Below, one piece after another: positions 32,416 through 41,777 of a stretch of 64,000 bases of DNA. The DNA is taken from positions 124,001 through 188,000 of the forward strand of contig NZ_JALPTH010000008.1 of the NCBI RefSeq assembly GCF_023218175.1, in the 5' to 3' direction. The stretch is from Streptomyces lichenis. GTDB lineage: Bacteria > Actinomycetota > Actinomycetes > Streptomycetales > Streptomycetaceae. The translations under genes and the position numbers were made by a program. Numbering within the stretch: position 1 is the first letter of the stretch; each line of letters begins with the position of its first letter. The notes under the pieces were generated by a model. The model was not told the origin of the DNA, did no database searches, and saw nothing but the letters and a program-made list of their open reading frames with translations.

Positions 32416-32922
32416 TCAGAGCACCGGGCCCGCTGCGCCGCCCATCCCGGCCGCCCCCGCCGCGCCAGGGACTCCCGCGCCCGGGCTGGCCGGCCAGGTC
32501 ATCCGGATCACGCCTCCGCTCTCACCGGCGGAGACCTCCACGTCGTCCACCAGTCCGCTGATCACGGCAAGACCCATCTCGTCCCGGCCCTCGGCGTCGT
32601 CGAAGCCGGTGTCCGGGGCGACCGTACGGGTCCCGGGCACCCCGGCGGCATCAGCGGCCGCGACGCCCGCGCCCGGCACCCCGTCGCCGACCTCGATGGA
32701 GAAGGTCTTCTCCTCCTCGGTGAGAACCACCCGTACGGGTTCCGTCACCTGGTTGCTGCGGTGCAGTCCGACCGCGCGCGAGCAGGCCTCGCCGACGGCG
32801 AGACGGACCTCGTCGAGCACGGCTTCGTCGACCCCTGCCCGGCGCGCCACCGCGGCCGCGACCAGACGGGCGGTCCTGACGTGTTCCGGTTGAGCGCTGA
32901 AGCGGAGTTCAACGGTGGCCAT
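32416..32922 (-). CDS. Anti-sigma factor-like ATP-binding protein, BldG partner (SCO3548/ApgA type)
   Basis: The protein has 168 residues, a HATPase_c domain of the RsbW class. It is likely a kinase or binding partner of BldG, though in this family the catalytic details differ. The N-box reads EVRLAVGEACSRAV, where the Mg-binding Asn of RsbW (E-x3-N) is Arg (R49). The G1 region is GRDEMGLAVISGLVDDVEV. The last 20 residues are Gly/Ala/Pro-rich. GAGGGGG lies close to the ATG at 32922. The gene follows bldG on the same strand after 344 nt, matching the known bldG-orf3 co-transcription in S. coelicolor. Confidence 0.88.
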   Translation of the reverse strand: MATVELRFSAQPEHVRTARLVAAAVARRAGVDEAVLDEVRLAVGEACSRAVGLHRSNQVTEPVRVVLTEEEKTFSIEVGDGVPGAGVAAADAAGVPGTRTVAPDTGFDDAEGRDEMGLAVISGLVDDVEVSAGESGGVIRMTWPASPGAGVPGAAGAAGMGGAAGPVL

Positions 32923-33266
32923 ACGGTCCCCCTCGGGCGTGCGAGTGTGCGTCTCAGCGGACCGGACTGGATGTCCGGTACCCCTGCCCATTCCCAGAAT
33001 CCCGGCCGGTCGTGCAGCGACGCGGCTGCTCCGGCTCCGGCCGCCCCCACGAAATCGTTTCCCCAGGCAGCGTACGAGCCCCGGCCTGGGCACGACCGGG
33101 CCGCGTCGGGCCGCGTACGACCGCACCGGCCCGCGCCCGGAACGAGGACATCGGTACGAGCGGCACGTGCCGCCGCCGGTGCCTGTCCGGTCGCACCCGG
33201 AACGGACGCCGGGACCGGCCTGGGCCGCAAACCCGGCCCGGACCGGTCCCGCCGAGCCGCAGAGGA
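32923..33266. other. Long gap between bldG and its anti-sigma partner
   Basis: 344 nt, unusually long for a two-gene operon. There is no supported gene. A separate promoter or a partial terminator for tuning the BldG/partner ratio could lie here; I see no clear motif, only GC-rich sequence. Confidence 0.4.
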
Positions 33267-33620
33267 TCAGTCCGTCGCCGCGACCGCTTCGTCGACCGTG
33301 GTGTGGATCGGGAAGACCTTGGTCAGACCGGTGATCCGGAAGATCTTGAGAATGCGCTCCTGGTTGCAGACCAGACGCAGCGAGCCCTCATGCGCGCGCA
33401 CGCGCTTCAGGCCGCCCACCAGTACGCCGAGACCGGTCGAGTCGAGGAAGTCCACGCCCTCCATGTCGACAACCAGGTGGTAGCTGCCGTCATTCACCAA
33501 CTCGACCAACTGCTCGCGCAGCTTCGGCGCGGTATACACATCAATCTCGCCACCGACCTCGACGACCGTACGGTCGCCACCAGGGCCGGACACATTGCGA
33601 GTCGACAGGGACAGGTCCAC
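33267..33620 (-). CDS. bldG: BldG, anti-anti-sigma factor for morphological differentiation
   Basis: STAS-domain protein that controls development and antibiotic production. The protein has 117 residues; the middle and end match S. coelicolor BldG almost word for word ([56 protein letters not shown]). The phosphorylatable Ser is S61 in LDSTGLG; it is S57 in the shorter homologue because a 4-residue insertion (SGPG region) lies near the N-terminus here. GGAGGA is close to the GTG. Divergent from the helicase gene, with 80 nt between them. Confidence 0.98.
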   Translation of the reverse strand: MDLSLSTRNVSGPGGDRTVVEVGGEIDVYTAPKLREQLVELVNDGSYHLVVDMEGVDFLDSTGLGVLVGGLKRVRAHEGSLRLVCNQERILKIFRITGLTKVFPIHTTVDEAVAATD

Positions 33621-33700
33621 GAGTCCTCCAGCACCTTGCTATCGAGCGGTCGGCCCCTCGGATCTCCGGGACGGAGCCGGAGGGCGGATCGCCAGCCGCG

Positions 33701-36166
33701 ATGGCATTCAATCACTTACCAACAGGCATGCACGACGCCTTGGGACCATTGTCCGTCACGCCGGTGACACACTCGGTGCCGATGGCCATGAATCACCGCC
33801 CCAGTCGACCCGCCGGGACCCGGGACCTCCGTCCCTCTCCCGGCGAGGTCCTCGACCGGCTCACCGCAGGGGTGAACCGGGCTACGCGCATCACTCATAC
33901 GGAGCACCTGCCCCCGCGAACGGGTAGGCATGCCGTGTGGCCGGACCGCATCCGGGCCGAGGTGATCTCCGCCATCCGGGAGTGCGGGATCGCACACCCG
34001 TGGGCCCACCAGGCGGAAGCCGCGGAGCTCGCCCTGGACGGGCGGTCCGTGGTCATCGCGACCGGCACCGCCTCCGGCAAGTCGCTGGCGTATCTGGCGC
34101 CCGTCCTGTCCACGCTGCTGGACGGGTCCGAGGCGGCCAACGGCCGGGGCGCCACCGCGCTGTACCTGTCCCCCACCAAGGCGCTCGCCGCCGACCAGCG
34201 CCGCTCGGTGCGCTCGCTGGCCGCCCCGCTGGGCAACCGGATCCGGCCCGCGGTGTACGACGGGGACACCCCCGTCGAGGAGCGCGAGTGGGTGCGCCAG
34301 TACGCGAACTATGTGCTCACCAACCCCGACATGCTGCACCGGGGCATACTCCCGGCCCATCCCCGCTGGTCCTCCTTCCTGCGCTCCCTGCGCTATGTGG
34401 TGGTCGACGAGTGCCACACCTACCGCGGTGTCTTCGGCTCGCATGTCGCCCAGGTGCTGCGGCGGCTGCGGCGGGTGTGCGAGCGGTACGGCTCCTCTCC
34501 GGTCTTCCTGCTGGCCTCCGCCACCTCCGCCGAGCCGGGCGCCTCCGCCGGGCGGCTGACCGGGCTGCCGGTGACCGAGGTCGCCGACGACGCCTCCCCG
34601 CGCGGCGAGCTGGTCTTCGCCCTCTGGGAGCCGCCGCTCACCGAGCTGGAGGGCGAGCAGGGGGCGCCGGTACGGCGGACCGCCACCGCCGAGACCGCCG
34701 ACCTGCTCACCGACCTGACCGTCCAGGGCGTGCGCTCGGTGGCGTTCGTCCGCTCCCGGCGCGGCGCCGAGCTGATCTCGGTGATAGCCAAGGAGCGACT
34801 GGCCGAGGTGGACCGCTCGCTGCCGCCGCGGGTGGCCGCCTACCGGGGCGGCTACCTCCCCGAGGAGCGCCGGGCCCTGGAGCGCGCCCTGCACTCCGGC
34901 GAACTGCTGGGCCTGGCCGCCACCACGGCCCTGGAGCTGGGCATCGACGTATCGGGCCTGGACGCCGTGGTGATCGCCGGCTATCCCGGCACCCGCGCCT
35001 CGCTGTGGCAGCAGGCCGGCCGGGCCGGGCGCGCCGGGCAGGGCGCCCTGGCGGTGCTGGTGGCCCGGGACGACCCGCTGGACACCTTCCTGGTGCACCA
35101 CCCCGAGGCGCTGTTCCGCCGCCCCGTGGAGTCCACGGTGCTGGACCCGGACAACCCCTACGTCCTCGCCCCGCACCTGTGCGCGGCCGCCGCCGAGCTG
35201 CCGCTCACCGAGGCCGACCTGGCCCTCTTCGGCCCGGAGGCCACAGCCCTGCTGCCGCAGCTGGAGTCGGCCGGGCTGCTGCGTCGGCGGTCCTCCGGCT
35301 GGTACTGGACCCGCCGGGAGCGCGCCGCCGACCTGGCCGACATCCGCGGCGCGGGCGGCAGCCCGGTGCAGATCGTCGAGTCCGGTACGGGCAGGCTGCT
35401 CGGCACGGTGGACGAGGCCGCCTCGCACGCCGCGGTCCACGAGGGCGCCGTCCACCTCCACATGGGGCGCAGCTACCTGGTGCGGCGGCTGGACCTCAAG
35501 GAGTCCGTCGCGCTGGTGGAGGAGGCCAGTCCGCCGTACTCCACCACCGCCCGGGACACCACGGCCATCTCGGTGCTGGAGACCGACACCGAGGTCCCCT
35601 GGGGGGCCGGCCGGCTCTGCTACGGCTCGGTCGAGGTGACCAACCAGGTCGTCTCCTTCCTCCGCCGCCGGCTGATCACGGGTGAGGTACTGGGCGAGAC
35701 CAGGCTCGACCTGCCGCCCCGGACCCTGCGCACCCGCGCGGTGTGGTGGACCGTCACCGAGGACCAGCTCGACGCCGCCCGGGTGAACCCGGAGCAGCTG
35801 GGCGGGGCCCTGCACGCCGCCGAACACGCCTCCATCGGCCTCCTTCCGCTCTTCGCCACCTGCGACCGCTGGGACATCGGCGGGGTCTCGGTGCCGCTGC
35901 ACCCGGACACCCTGCTGCCGACGGTCTTCGTGTACGACGGCCATCCGGGTGGTGCCGGGTTCGCCGAGCGGGCCTTCCACACCGCCCGCGAGTGGCTGAC
36001 CGCGACCCGTGACGCCATCGCCTCCTGCGAGTGCGAGGCCGGCTGCCCCTCCTGCATCCAGTCGCCCAAGTGCGGCAACGGCAACGAGCCCCTGCACAAG
36101 CGCGGCGCAGTCCGCCTCCTCACCGAACTCCTCCGTGAGGCTCCCGAGCCCCCGCCCGGAAGCTGA
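33701..36166 (+). CDS. DEAD/DEAH helicase with C-terminal Cys-rich MrfA/Hrq1-type domain (DUF1998)
   Basis: The protein has 821 residues. Motif I is IATGTASGKSLAYL, motif II VVVDECHTYRG (DECH), motif III LASATSAEP, and the second lobe shows ALELGIDVSGLDAVV and QQAGRAGRAG. The C-terminal DUF1998-like domain carries Cys in CDRW, CECEAGCPSCIQSPKCGNGN, likely a zinc site. This is the organisation of bacterial MrfA helicases that act in repair of mitomycin C damage and of yeast Hrq1. A homologous helicase gene occupies this place (Rv3649) in M. tuberculosis. The frame has several possible starts (33701, 33728, 33782). The 3' end faces the tad operon. Confidence 0.92.
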   Translation: MAFNHLPTGMHDALGPLSVTPVTHSVPMAMNHRPSRPAGTRDLRPSPGEVLDRLTAGVNRATRITHTEHLPPRTGRHAVWPDRIRAEVISAIRECGIAHPWAHQAEAAELALDGRSVVIATGTASGKSLAYLAPVLSTLLDGSEAANGRGATALYLSPTKALAADQRRSVRSLAAPLGNRIRPAVYDGDTPVEEREWVRQYANYVLTNPDMLHRGILPAHPRWSSFLRSLRYVVVDECHTYRGVFGSHVAQVLRRLRRVCERYGSSPVFLLASATSAEPGASAGRLTGLPVTEVADDASPRGELVFALWEPPLTELEGEQGAPVRRTATAETADLLTDLTVQGVRSVAFVRSRRGAELISVIAKERLAEVDRSLPPRVAAYRGGYLPEERRALERALHSGELLGLAATTALELGIDVSGLDAVVIAGYPGTRASLWQQAGRAGRAGQGALAVLVARDDPLDTFLVHHPEALFRRPVESTVLDPDNPYVLAPHLCAAAAELPLTEADLALFGPEATALLPQLESAGLLRRRSSGWYWTRRERAADLADIRGAGGSPVQIVESGTGRLLGTVDEAASHAAVHEGAVHLHMGRSYLVRRLDLKESVALVEEASPPYSTTARDTTAISVLETDTEVPWGAGRLCYGSVEVTNQVVSFLRRRLITGEVLGETRLDLPPRTLRTRAVWWTVTEDQLDAARVNPEQLGGALHAAEHASIGLLPLFATCDRWDIGGVSVPLHPDTLLPTVFVYDGHPGGAGFAERAFHTAREWLTATRDAIASCECEAGCPSCIQSPKCGNGNEPLHKRGAVRLLTELLREAPEPPPGS

Positions 36167-36207
36167 CGACCGGAGACCCCGGCCCCGGCCGGGAGCCGGC
36201 CGCCGAG

Positions 36208-36423
36208 GCCCCGCCCGGGACGTGGCGACCGGAGGCCGTGGTCGGGAGCCGGCCACCGAAGGCCCCGCCCGGGGAGCGACATCCGGCGGCCTCGCCCGCG
36301 AACCGGCATCCGGCGGCCCCGCCCGCGAACCGGCATCCGGCGGCCCCGCCCGGGGACTGGCGTCCGGCGGCCCTGGTCGGGAGCCGGCCGCCGAAGGCCC
36401 CGCCCGGGAGGTGACGGCCGCGG
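36208..36423. repeat. Minisatellite of about eight 27-bp units
   Basis: Units begin at 36208, 36235, 36262, 36289, 36316, 36343, 36370 and 36397. The best-conserved form is gccccgcccgcgaaccggca plus tccggcg. Unit length is a multiple of 3, so all reading frames stay open. It lies exactly where the last tad gene should end. Confidence 0.88.
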
Positions 36424-36424
36424 C

Positions 36425-36754
36425 GTACGGCCCGAGGCGGGTCCGGGCCGCCACCTCGGCGACCTCACCGCTCAGGGCGCAGCGGACCAGCTCCGCCTCC
36501 TGAGCCGCCGCCACCCGCGCAGCGGCCGCGCAGGCCTCCGCACGGCCCCGCAGCGCCCGGTCCGCCGCCGCCAGGGCGGCCAGGTCCGCCGCGCCACCGG
36601 CCCGGTGCCGGGCGGCGACCACCTGGCCCAGGGCCAGCACGGCGGCGAAGACCGCGCAGAGCACGACGGCCGCGAACGCCGTCCACACGGTCGCCGAGCC
36701 ACGGTCCGCCCCCGGACCGGCCGGCCGCCCATCACCCGGCCGCCGCGCGGTCAC
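36425..36754 (-). CDS. Second TadE-like protein (Rv3654c-type), 3' end undefined
   Basis: GTG 36754 overlaps the stop of the preceding tadE gene (GTGA). The first 75 residues match actinobacterial Rv3654c-like proteins: RGSATVWTAFAAVVLCAVFAAVLALGQ (one membrane helix), then AARHRAGGAADLAALAAADRALRG. After GPYAAAVTSRAGP, where family members usually stop, the frame enters the 27-bp minisatellite and has no stop codon until position 33716, antisense to the helicase gene. The functional part is therefore about 110 residues. Either the repeat expansion removed the stop or the sequence has an error there. Confidence 0.6.
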
Positions 36755-37143
36755 GGTGTCACCGGCCCGGTGTCCTCCGCCGCGGCGACGGCTTCCGCGC
36801 TCAGCCGCAGTGAGGCCAGGTCCGGCCCGGGAGCGGGCGCCGACACCCGTACCCGCCACAGATCGCCGCTCCGGCCCACCGCCACCCGGGCGCCCTTCGG
36901 TGCCGCGGACCTGGCGGCGGCCGCCACCGCCACCGAGGGCTCCGACCTGGCCGCCGCCCTCGCCCCCGCCCGGGCCGCGTCCACACACTGGATCTGCGCC
37001 GCCACCGCGGTGAGCGTCCACACCAGGGCCATGGTGAAGAACACCAGTGCCGGCAGGGCGACGGCCGCCTCCGCGGTGACATAGCCGCGGTCACCTCTCG
37101 ACCCCTTCCCGGGGCTTCTCCCCGCCCGATCAGAACGAGGCAT
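36751..37143 (-). CDS. tadE: TadE family pilus-assembly protein
   Basis: The protein has 130 residues. The N-terminal basic stretch is followed by RGYVTAEAAVALPALVFFTMALVWTL, the E-A-A-x-A-L-P signature of TadE/pseudopilins with a membrane helix. The rest is a small extracytoplasmic domain with AARAGARAAAR and VAVGRSGDLWRVRV. It overlaps both neighbours: DUF4244 by 14 nt and the second TadE-like gene by 4 nt. It belongs to the Tad secretion/pilus operon, which runs from 41384 down to here. Confidence 0.85.
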   Translation of the reverse strand: MPRSDRAGRSPGKGSRGDRGYVTAEAAVALPALVFFTMALVWTLTAVAAQIQCVDAARAGARAAARSEPSVAVAAAARSAAPKGARVAVGRSGDLWRVRVSAPAPGPDLASLRLSAEAVAAAEDTGPVTP

Positions 37144-37390
37144 CGAGGGCCCTGCCGATTACCGAGCTCAACGCCTGCGACACCATGTCACTGGTGACGA
37201 TCTTGTAGAGCACCGCCGCGAAGGCGCAGGCGGCGATCGTGCCCATCGCGTACTCCGACGTCGTCATGCCGCTGTCTCCGCTGTCCCTGCTGCCTCCGCG
37301 CACCCGGGCCACCAGGGCCCGGCTCCCGCGCACCGCAACCATCCACATCGCGCCCACCTCCATGGGTCGTACCGCCGTATCGCTGTCCAT
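37130..37390 (-). CDS. DUF4244 protein, likely Flp-type pilin
   Basis: The protein has 86 residues. The conserved part SGMTTSEYAMGTIAACAFAAVLYKIVTS carries the E-Y-A pattern of Flp pilins at the start of a hydrophobic helix. The first about 40 residues look like a leader. No adjacent prepilin peptidase gene is present in the window. In actinobacterial tad clusters DUF4244 sits between the TadC and TadE genes, as here. Confidence 0.82.
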   Translation of the reverse strand: MDSDTAVRPMEVGAMWMVAVRGSRALVARVRGGSRDSGDSGMTTSEYAMGTIAACAFAAVLYKIVTSDMVSQALSSVIGRALDASF

Positions 37391-37415
37391 GCCTTCGCCG
37401 CCCGTCCCACGGGGC

Positions 37416-38198
37416 TCACATCAGGGAGCTCGCCAGCCCGATGACGACGGGGGCCACTCCGATCGCCAGGAACGCGGGCAGGAAGCACAGGCCCACCGGG
37501 GCCGTGATCAGCACCTGCGCCCGCTGTCCACGGGCCGCCGCGGCCCGGGCCTGCTCCGCCCGCAGTCCGGCCGCCAGCCGGGCGACCGCTTCCGCGGCGG
37601 GCGCGCCCGAGGCACCGGCCCGTTCCAGGGAGCGGGCGAGGGGTCGTGCGCCGGGCAGTTCACCGAAGCGCCCCCACACCTCGGCTGGTTCGCCGCCCAG
37701 CCGGAGCTCGGCCGCCGCGTGGGCGAGCCGGTCACCGACCGGGCCGCCCAGCGACCCGCCGACCGCCGCTGCGGCCTCCCGCGGCCCCGCCCCGGCGGCG
37801 AGGCAGGCCGCGAGGAGGTCCGCCACCAGGGGAAGTCCTCGTGCCGCCGCCTCCTGTTCCTCGGCGTCACCGTCCGCCCGCGGCCGACGCTGCCAGCGCC
37901 GTATCCCGTACGCGGCCGCCACCCCGACCGCACAGCCCGGCAGCCCGCCGACCAGCGCCCAGGCGGCCACCCCCGCCCCCAGCGGCGCCGCCTGGTGCAG
38001 AGCCCCGCGCAGGCGCCCCGACCACCATCCAGCCGAGGGCCGCCCGCTTCCCGGCCCCGAGGCGGCCCCGCCGAGACGGGCGAGCCGCCGCCGGACCTGG
38101 CGGCGGTGGCGGTGCGCGGTGAGGCTCCACCAGCCGCAGGCCGTCGCGGACAGCAACGCCGCCACCGTCAGCAGGCCGGACACCCGGTCGCCGCTCAT
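37416..38198 (-). CDS. tadC: TadC-like type II/IV secretion F-domain membrane protein
   Basis: The protein has 260 residues with membrane segments near 5-25, 80-105 and 235-258. The T2SF domain includes LPLVADLLAACLAAGAGPREA and LARSLERAGASGAPAAEAV. It forms the inner-membrane platform with TadB. The ATG overlaps the TGA of tadB (ATGA). Confidence 0.88.
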   Translation of the reverse strand: MSGDRVSGLLTVAALLSATACGWWSLTAHRHRRQVRRRLARLGGAASGPGSGRPSAGWWSGRLRGALHQAAPLGAGVAAWALVGGLPGCAVGVAAAYGIRRWQRRPRADGDAEEQEAAARGLPLVADLLAACLAAGAGPREAAAAVGGSLGGPVGDRLAHAAAELRLGGEPAEVWGRFGELPGARPLARSLERAGASGAPAAEAVARLAAGLRAEQARAAAARGQRAQVLITAPVGLCFLPAFLAIGVAPVVIGLASSLM

Positions 38199-39133
38199 GG
38201 CCCCACCGCCCCGCGCACCAGCCGCGCCGCCCAGTACAGTCCGGCGGCTTCCAGCAGACCGCCGACGACCAGGCAACCGAGGCCCGCCGGGGTGTGGAGC
38301 AGGACCCGCAGCGGATCCGCGCCCAGCGCGCAGCCCATCGCCAGGCCGGCCACCGGCAGCAGCGCCAGCAGGGTCGCTGTCGCCCAGGCCCCGGCCAGCT
38401 GGGCGCGCAACCGCTCCCGCTGGTCCCGGTGCTCCCGCAGGGCGGCCTCCAGCCGGTCCAGCCCGCCGGCGAGCCCGGCGCCGCCGTCCACCGCCACTTG
38501 CCAGCAGGCGGCCAGCCCGGCCAGCCCGTCGGCTCCCTCCCGGCGGGCGGCCTGCCGCAGGGTCTCGGGGACATCGCCGCCGAACCGCGCTGCCGCGAGC
38601 ACCGCCGCCTCGTCGGGCCCCAGGGCCTCGGTCGCCCTGGCCGCCCAGCGCAGGGCGGCGGCCGGCTGGGCTCCCGCCCGTAGCTCGCCCGCGATCGCCC
38701 CGCACAGCGCCACCACCGCGTCCGCCCGCCGGTCCCGCATCCGGGCCCGGGCCCTGGCCCGCAACCGCCGTCCCACGAGCGGGACCGCGGCGGCACCGGC
38801 CAGGAGCGGGATCGGGGACTCCCCCGCCAACGCCAGGGTCGCGCCCAGCAGCAGGCACAGCCACTCAGGCCGGGCCCGCAGCACCGGCCACCAGCGCCGC
38901 CAGGCACCGGGCCAGGCGGCGGCAGAGGGCGCCCCCGGTCCGGCGAACAGCAGCCCGGCCCGCTTGCGTGCCCGGCCGCGGTCGAGCAGCAGCCAGGCGG
39001 CCGCGCCGGCGCACACCGCCGCGTACACCGATCTGTCCGGCACTCCCGTCCCGGAAGCCGCCCACGGCAGCCATCCGCCGGGAGGCCCCACCCCGCCGAT
39101 CCCCTCCAGCACCGGCGCCGGTCCGCTCACCAT
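38195..39133 (-). CDS. tadB: TadB-like type II/IV secretion F-domain membrane protein
   Basis: The protein has 312 residues. Hydrophobic segments lie at about 36-50, 92-115 and near the end. The T2SF domain shows [20 protein letters not shown] and [20 protein letters not shown]. Its start overlaps tadA by 7 nt, showing tight coupling. Confidence 0.88.
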   Translation of the reverse strand: MVSGPAPVLEGIGGVGPPGGWLPWAASGTGVPDRSVYAAVCAGAAAWLLLDRGRARKRAGLLFAGPGAPSAAAWPGAWRRWWPVLRARPEWLCLLLGATLALAGESPIPLLAGAAAVPLVGRRLRARARARMRDRRADAVVALCGAIAGELRAGAQPAAALRWAARATEALGPDEAAVLAAARFGGDVPETLRQAARREGADGLAGLAACWQVAVDGGAGLAGGLDRLEAALREHRDQRERLRAQLAGAWATATLLALLPVAGLAMGCALGADPLRVLLHTPAGLGCLVVGGLLEAAGLYWAARLVRGAVGP

Positions 39134-40278
39134 GTGCCCTCACCCCCGAACAGCGACCGCAGCCGCTCCCAGCCGCGCTCCCGGCGGAACCCCTCGACCG
39201 TCCAGCTCAGCGCCGGGACGGTGGCCACCAGCCCGTACCGGTCGCGCTCCAGGACGTGCAGCTCGGCCACCCGCCGCCGCCCGTCCCGGCCGCGCACCAT
39301 GTGCACCACGACCGCGAGTCCGGCCGCCAGCTGGCTGTGCAGCGCCGCGCGGTCCAGGCCGGCCGCCATGCCCAGGGCCTCCAAGCGGGCCGGCACATCG
39401 GCGGCGGTGTTGGCGTGCACCGTGCCGCAGCCGTCGTGGCCGGTGTTCAACGCGGCCAGCAGGTCCACCGCCTCTACCCCCCGCACCTCGCCGACCACCA
39501 GCCGGTCGGGCCGCATCCGCAGTGCCTGGCGCACCAGGTCCCGGAGGGTGACCAGTCCGGCGCCCTCCTGGTTCGGCGGACGGGCCTCCAGGCGCACGAC
39601 ATGCGGGTGGGCGGGGCGCAGTTCGGCGGAGTCCTCGGCCAGCACGATCCGCTCCCGCTCCCCCGCCAGCCCGAGCAGCGAGGCCAGCAGGGTCGTCTTG
39701 CCGGAGCCGGTGCCGCCGCTGACCAGATAGGAGACCCGGGCGTCGACCAGTGCCCGCAGATAGCGCTCGCCGCCGGGTGGCACCGTCCCCGCGGCGGACA
39801 GCTCCGCCAGGCTGAACGCCCTGGGGCGGACCACGCGGAGGGAGAGGCAGGTGCAGTCCACGGCCACCGGGGGCAGCACCGCGTGCATCCGGGTGCCGTC
39901 CGGCAGCCGGGCGTCCACCCAGGGCCGGGCGTCGTCCAGTCGCCGGCCCGCCGCACCGGCCAGCCGCCGGGCCAGGCCGCGTACCGCCGCCGCGTCCCGG
40001 AAGACCACCGCCGACAGCTCCAGTCCGGCGCCCCGGTCCACCCAGACCCGGTCCGGTGCCGACACCAGCACATCGGTCACCGCCGGATCGGCGAGCAGTG
40101 CCTCCAGCGGGCCGGTACCGACCAGTTCGCAGCGCAGTTCCTCCGCGGCGCCAAGCACCTCGGCATCGCCCAGCAGCCGGCCCTGGGCTCGGAGCGCGGC
40201 CGCCACACCCGCCGGTGTGGGGTCCGCGCCGCTCTCCACCAGCCGCTGCCGTACGGCGTCCAGCAGCGCGGCCGTCAT
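39127..40278 (-). CDS. tadA: TadA/CpaF secretion ATPase
   Basis: Hexameric ATPase that drives pilus assembly or secretion. The protein has 383 residues. The N-terminal domain begins [16 protein letters not shown]. Walker A is [14 protein letters not shown], the Asp box is [20 protein letters not shown], Walker B is [20 protein letters not shown], and the His box is [11 protein letters not shown]. All key motifs are intact. Its start overlaps the CpaE-like gene by 4 nt. Confidence 0.94.
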   Translation of the reverse strand: MTAALLDAVRQRLVESGADPTPAGVAAALRAQGRLLGDAEVLGAAEELRCELVGTGPLEALLADPAVTDVLVSAPDRVWVDRGAGLELSAVVFRDAAAVRGLARRLAGAAGRRLDDARPWVDARLPDGTRMHAVLPPVAVDCTCLSLRVVRPRAFSLAELSAAGTVPPGGERYLRALVDARVSYLVSGGTGSGKTTLLASLLGLAGERERIVLAEDSAELRPAHPHVVRLEARPPNQEGAGLVTLRDLVRQALRMRPDRLVVGEVRGVEAVDLLAALNTGHDGCGTVHANTAADVPARLEALGMAAGLDRAALHSQLAAGLAVVVHMVRGRDGRRRVAELHVLERDRYGLVATVPALSWTVEGFRRERGWERLRSLFGGEGTW

Positions 40279-41384
40279 GACCGGTCCTCCGCGGTGACGG
40301 CCCCGAGGGCACGCTCCCAGAAGGCCGAGCAGAACCGCCCCAGTGGGCTGCGGGCGCTGCCGCCCGGGGCCTCGCCCGCGTCCAGCGCGGCTCGCAGACC
40401 GGGCTCGACGGGCAGTTCACCGGCGAGCGGCAGCCCCAGGGCGCCCGCGACCCATTCCTCGTCCACCCCGGCGGCGTACGGCCCGCGCACCACCAGCCGC
40501 AGATCGCGCACCACCATCCCGGCCGGCGAGGCCACCCGCCGGGCGCCCGCGACGGCCCTCAGCCCGGCCGGGACGACGAGCAGCCCCAGATCGACCTGGG
40601 CCAGCGCCTCCGCCACCGTGTCGTCGATCCGGCGCGGCAGGTCCACGACCACCACGCCACCGCGTCTGCGCGCCGCCGCCAGCACCGAGCGCATCGCCTC
40701 CGGGACGACGGCCACCGTCTCGCCCCGGTCCCAGCTGAGCAGCCTCAGCCCGTGCAGCGCGGGCAGCGACTCCTCCAGGGCGCTCCCGGCCACCCGGCCC
40801 TTGGAGGCGGCGAAGTCGGGCCAGCGCATGCCCTGCGCCTGCTCCCCGCCGAGCAGCACATCCAGCCCGCCGCCCAGCGGATCGGCGTCCACCAGCATGG
40901 TGCGCCGGCCCTCCCGGGCCGCCGTGACCGCCAGGGCGCAGGCGAGGGTGGACGCCCCCGCACCGCCGCTGCCGCCGATCACCCCGATGGTCAGGGCCTG
41001 GCGCCCCACGCCCTCCACGCCGTCGGCGATCCGGTCGACCAGCCAGCTCTCGGCGTCCGGCAGCCGCAGCACGCAGTCCGCGCCGATCTCGACCGCGCGG
41101 CGCCACACTCCCGGGTCGTCCTGGTCCCGTCCGACGAGCAGCACCCCACTGCGCCGGGCCGCGCCCCGGCAGCGGTCCGCCGCGTCGTCGCCCACCAGCA
41201 CCAGCGGCGCCGTGTCCCAGCTCGCCCGCCGCTCGGGAACCGAGTGGTACACCTCCGGATGGGCACCGGCGGCCGCGCACAGCCGCAGCAGATCGTCCAG
41301 CAGCTCGGCGTCCTCGGTCACGATCAGCGGTCCGGCCCGCCGCCGGTCGACCGCTTCCCCGCCGGCCGCCATGGTTCCGGCCAT
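40275..41384 (-). CDS. CpaE/Ssd-like ATPase (Rv3660c type)
   Basis: MinD/ParA-family ATPase that positions or regulates the Tad machine; the M. tuberculosis relative Ssd is called a septum site-determining protein. The protein has 369 residues. Residues 1-130 are a receiver-like domain (PLIVTEDAELLDDLLRLCA). The ATPase follows: GVIGGSGGAGASTLACALAV, where the deviant Walker A has A in place of the signature Lys, then LVDADPLGGGLDVLLGGE and VVVDLPRRIDD. GGGGGAGAG sits before the ATG. It is the first gene of the tad operon. Confidence 0.88.
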   Translation of the reverse strand: MAGTMAAGGEAVDRRRAGPLIVTEDAELLDDLLRLCAAAGAHPEVYHSVPERRASWDTAPLVLVGDDAADRCRGAARRSGVLLVGRDQDDPGVWRRAVEIGADCVLRLPDAESWLVDRIADGVEGVGRQALTIGVIGGSGGAGASTLACALAVTAAREGRRTMLVDADPLGGGLDVLLGGEQAQGMRWPDFAASKGRVAGSALEESLPALHGLRLLSWDRGETVAVVPEAMRSVLAAARRRGGVVVVDLPRRIDDTVAEALAQVDLGLLVVPAGLRAVAGARRVASPAGMVVRDLRLVVRGPYAAGVDEEWVAGALGLPLAGELPVEPGLRAALDAGEAPGGSARSPLGRFCSAFWERALGAVTAEDRS

Positions 41385-41777
41385 GGTCTCTCCCCCTTCG
41401 TCCGACGCCGTCCTCGTCCGGCGTCGCCTTCGTCCCGCATGCCTGTGTGCCTGCGTCCTGCGGCGTTGCGGCGCGCCCCGGTACGGCGCGCCCGGCTCCC
41501 TCGGCAGCGGCGGAGGGGCCCGAGATCCGGAAGGAGAGCGTCATTCCGCACGACACTCCTCCGGACATCGCGGATGCCGCGGACTTCGCTGCCGGAATCA
41601 GCGTGGGCGACCACCGGAAATAAAGTGGATCTTGGTCAATATCTGTGGACAACTCGACCGTTGTGAATATCCCGCTCACCCATACCAGGGACTTCCCCAG
41701 CGCAGCCCGGTGACTACACTGAGTGACGAAGTGGAGGGACGGGGCCGGTCGGCCCAGCAGCACGGGGGAGGCCCGGA
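41385..41777. promoter_or_regulatory. Divergent promoter region of tad operon and HAD gene
   Basis: No long gene. It is AT-richer around 41610-41670. ggcgcgcc occurs twice (near 41475 and 41490) as an inverted repeat. A TACACT at 41715-41720 could be a -10 for the plus-strand transcript. A strong GGGGGAGG at 41764-41771 precedes a short ORF. Confidence 0.4.

Noticed and set aside
33716..36424. Reading the second TadE-like gene as a genuine 1012-residue protein
   Set aside because: Everything after about residue 110 is minisatellite or antisense of the helicase; kept as an observation, not as a CDS.
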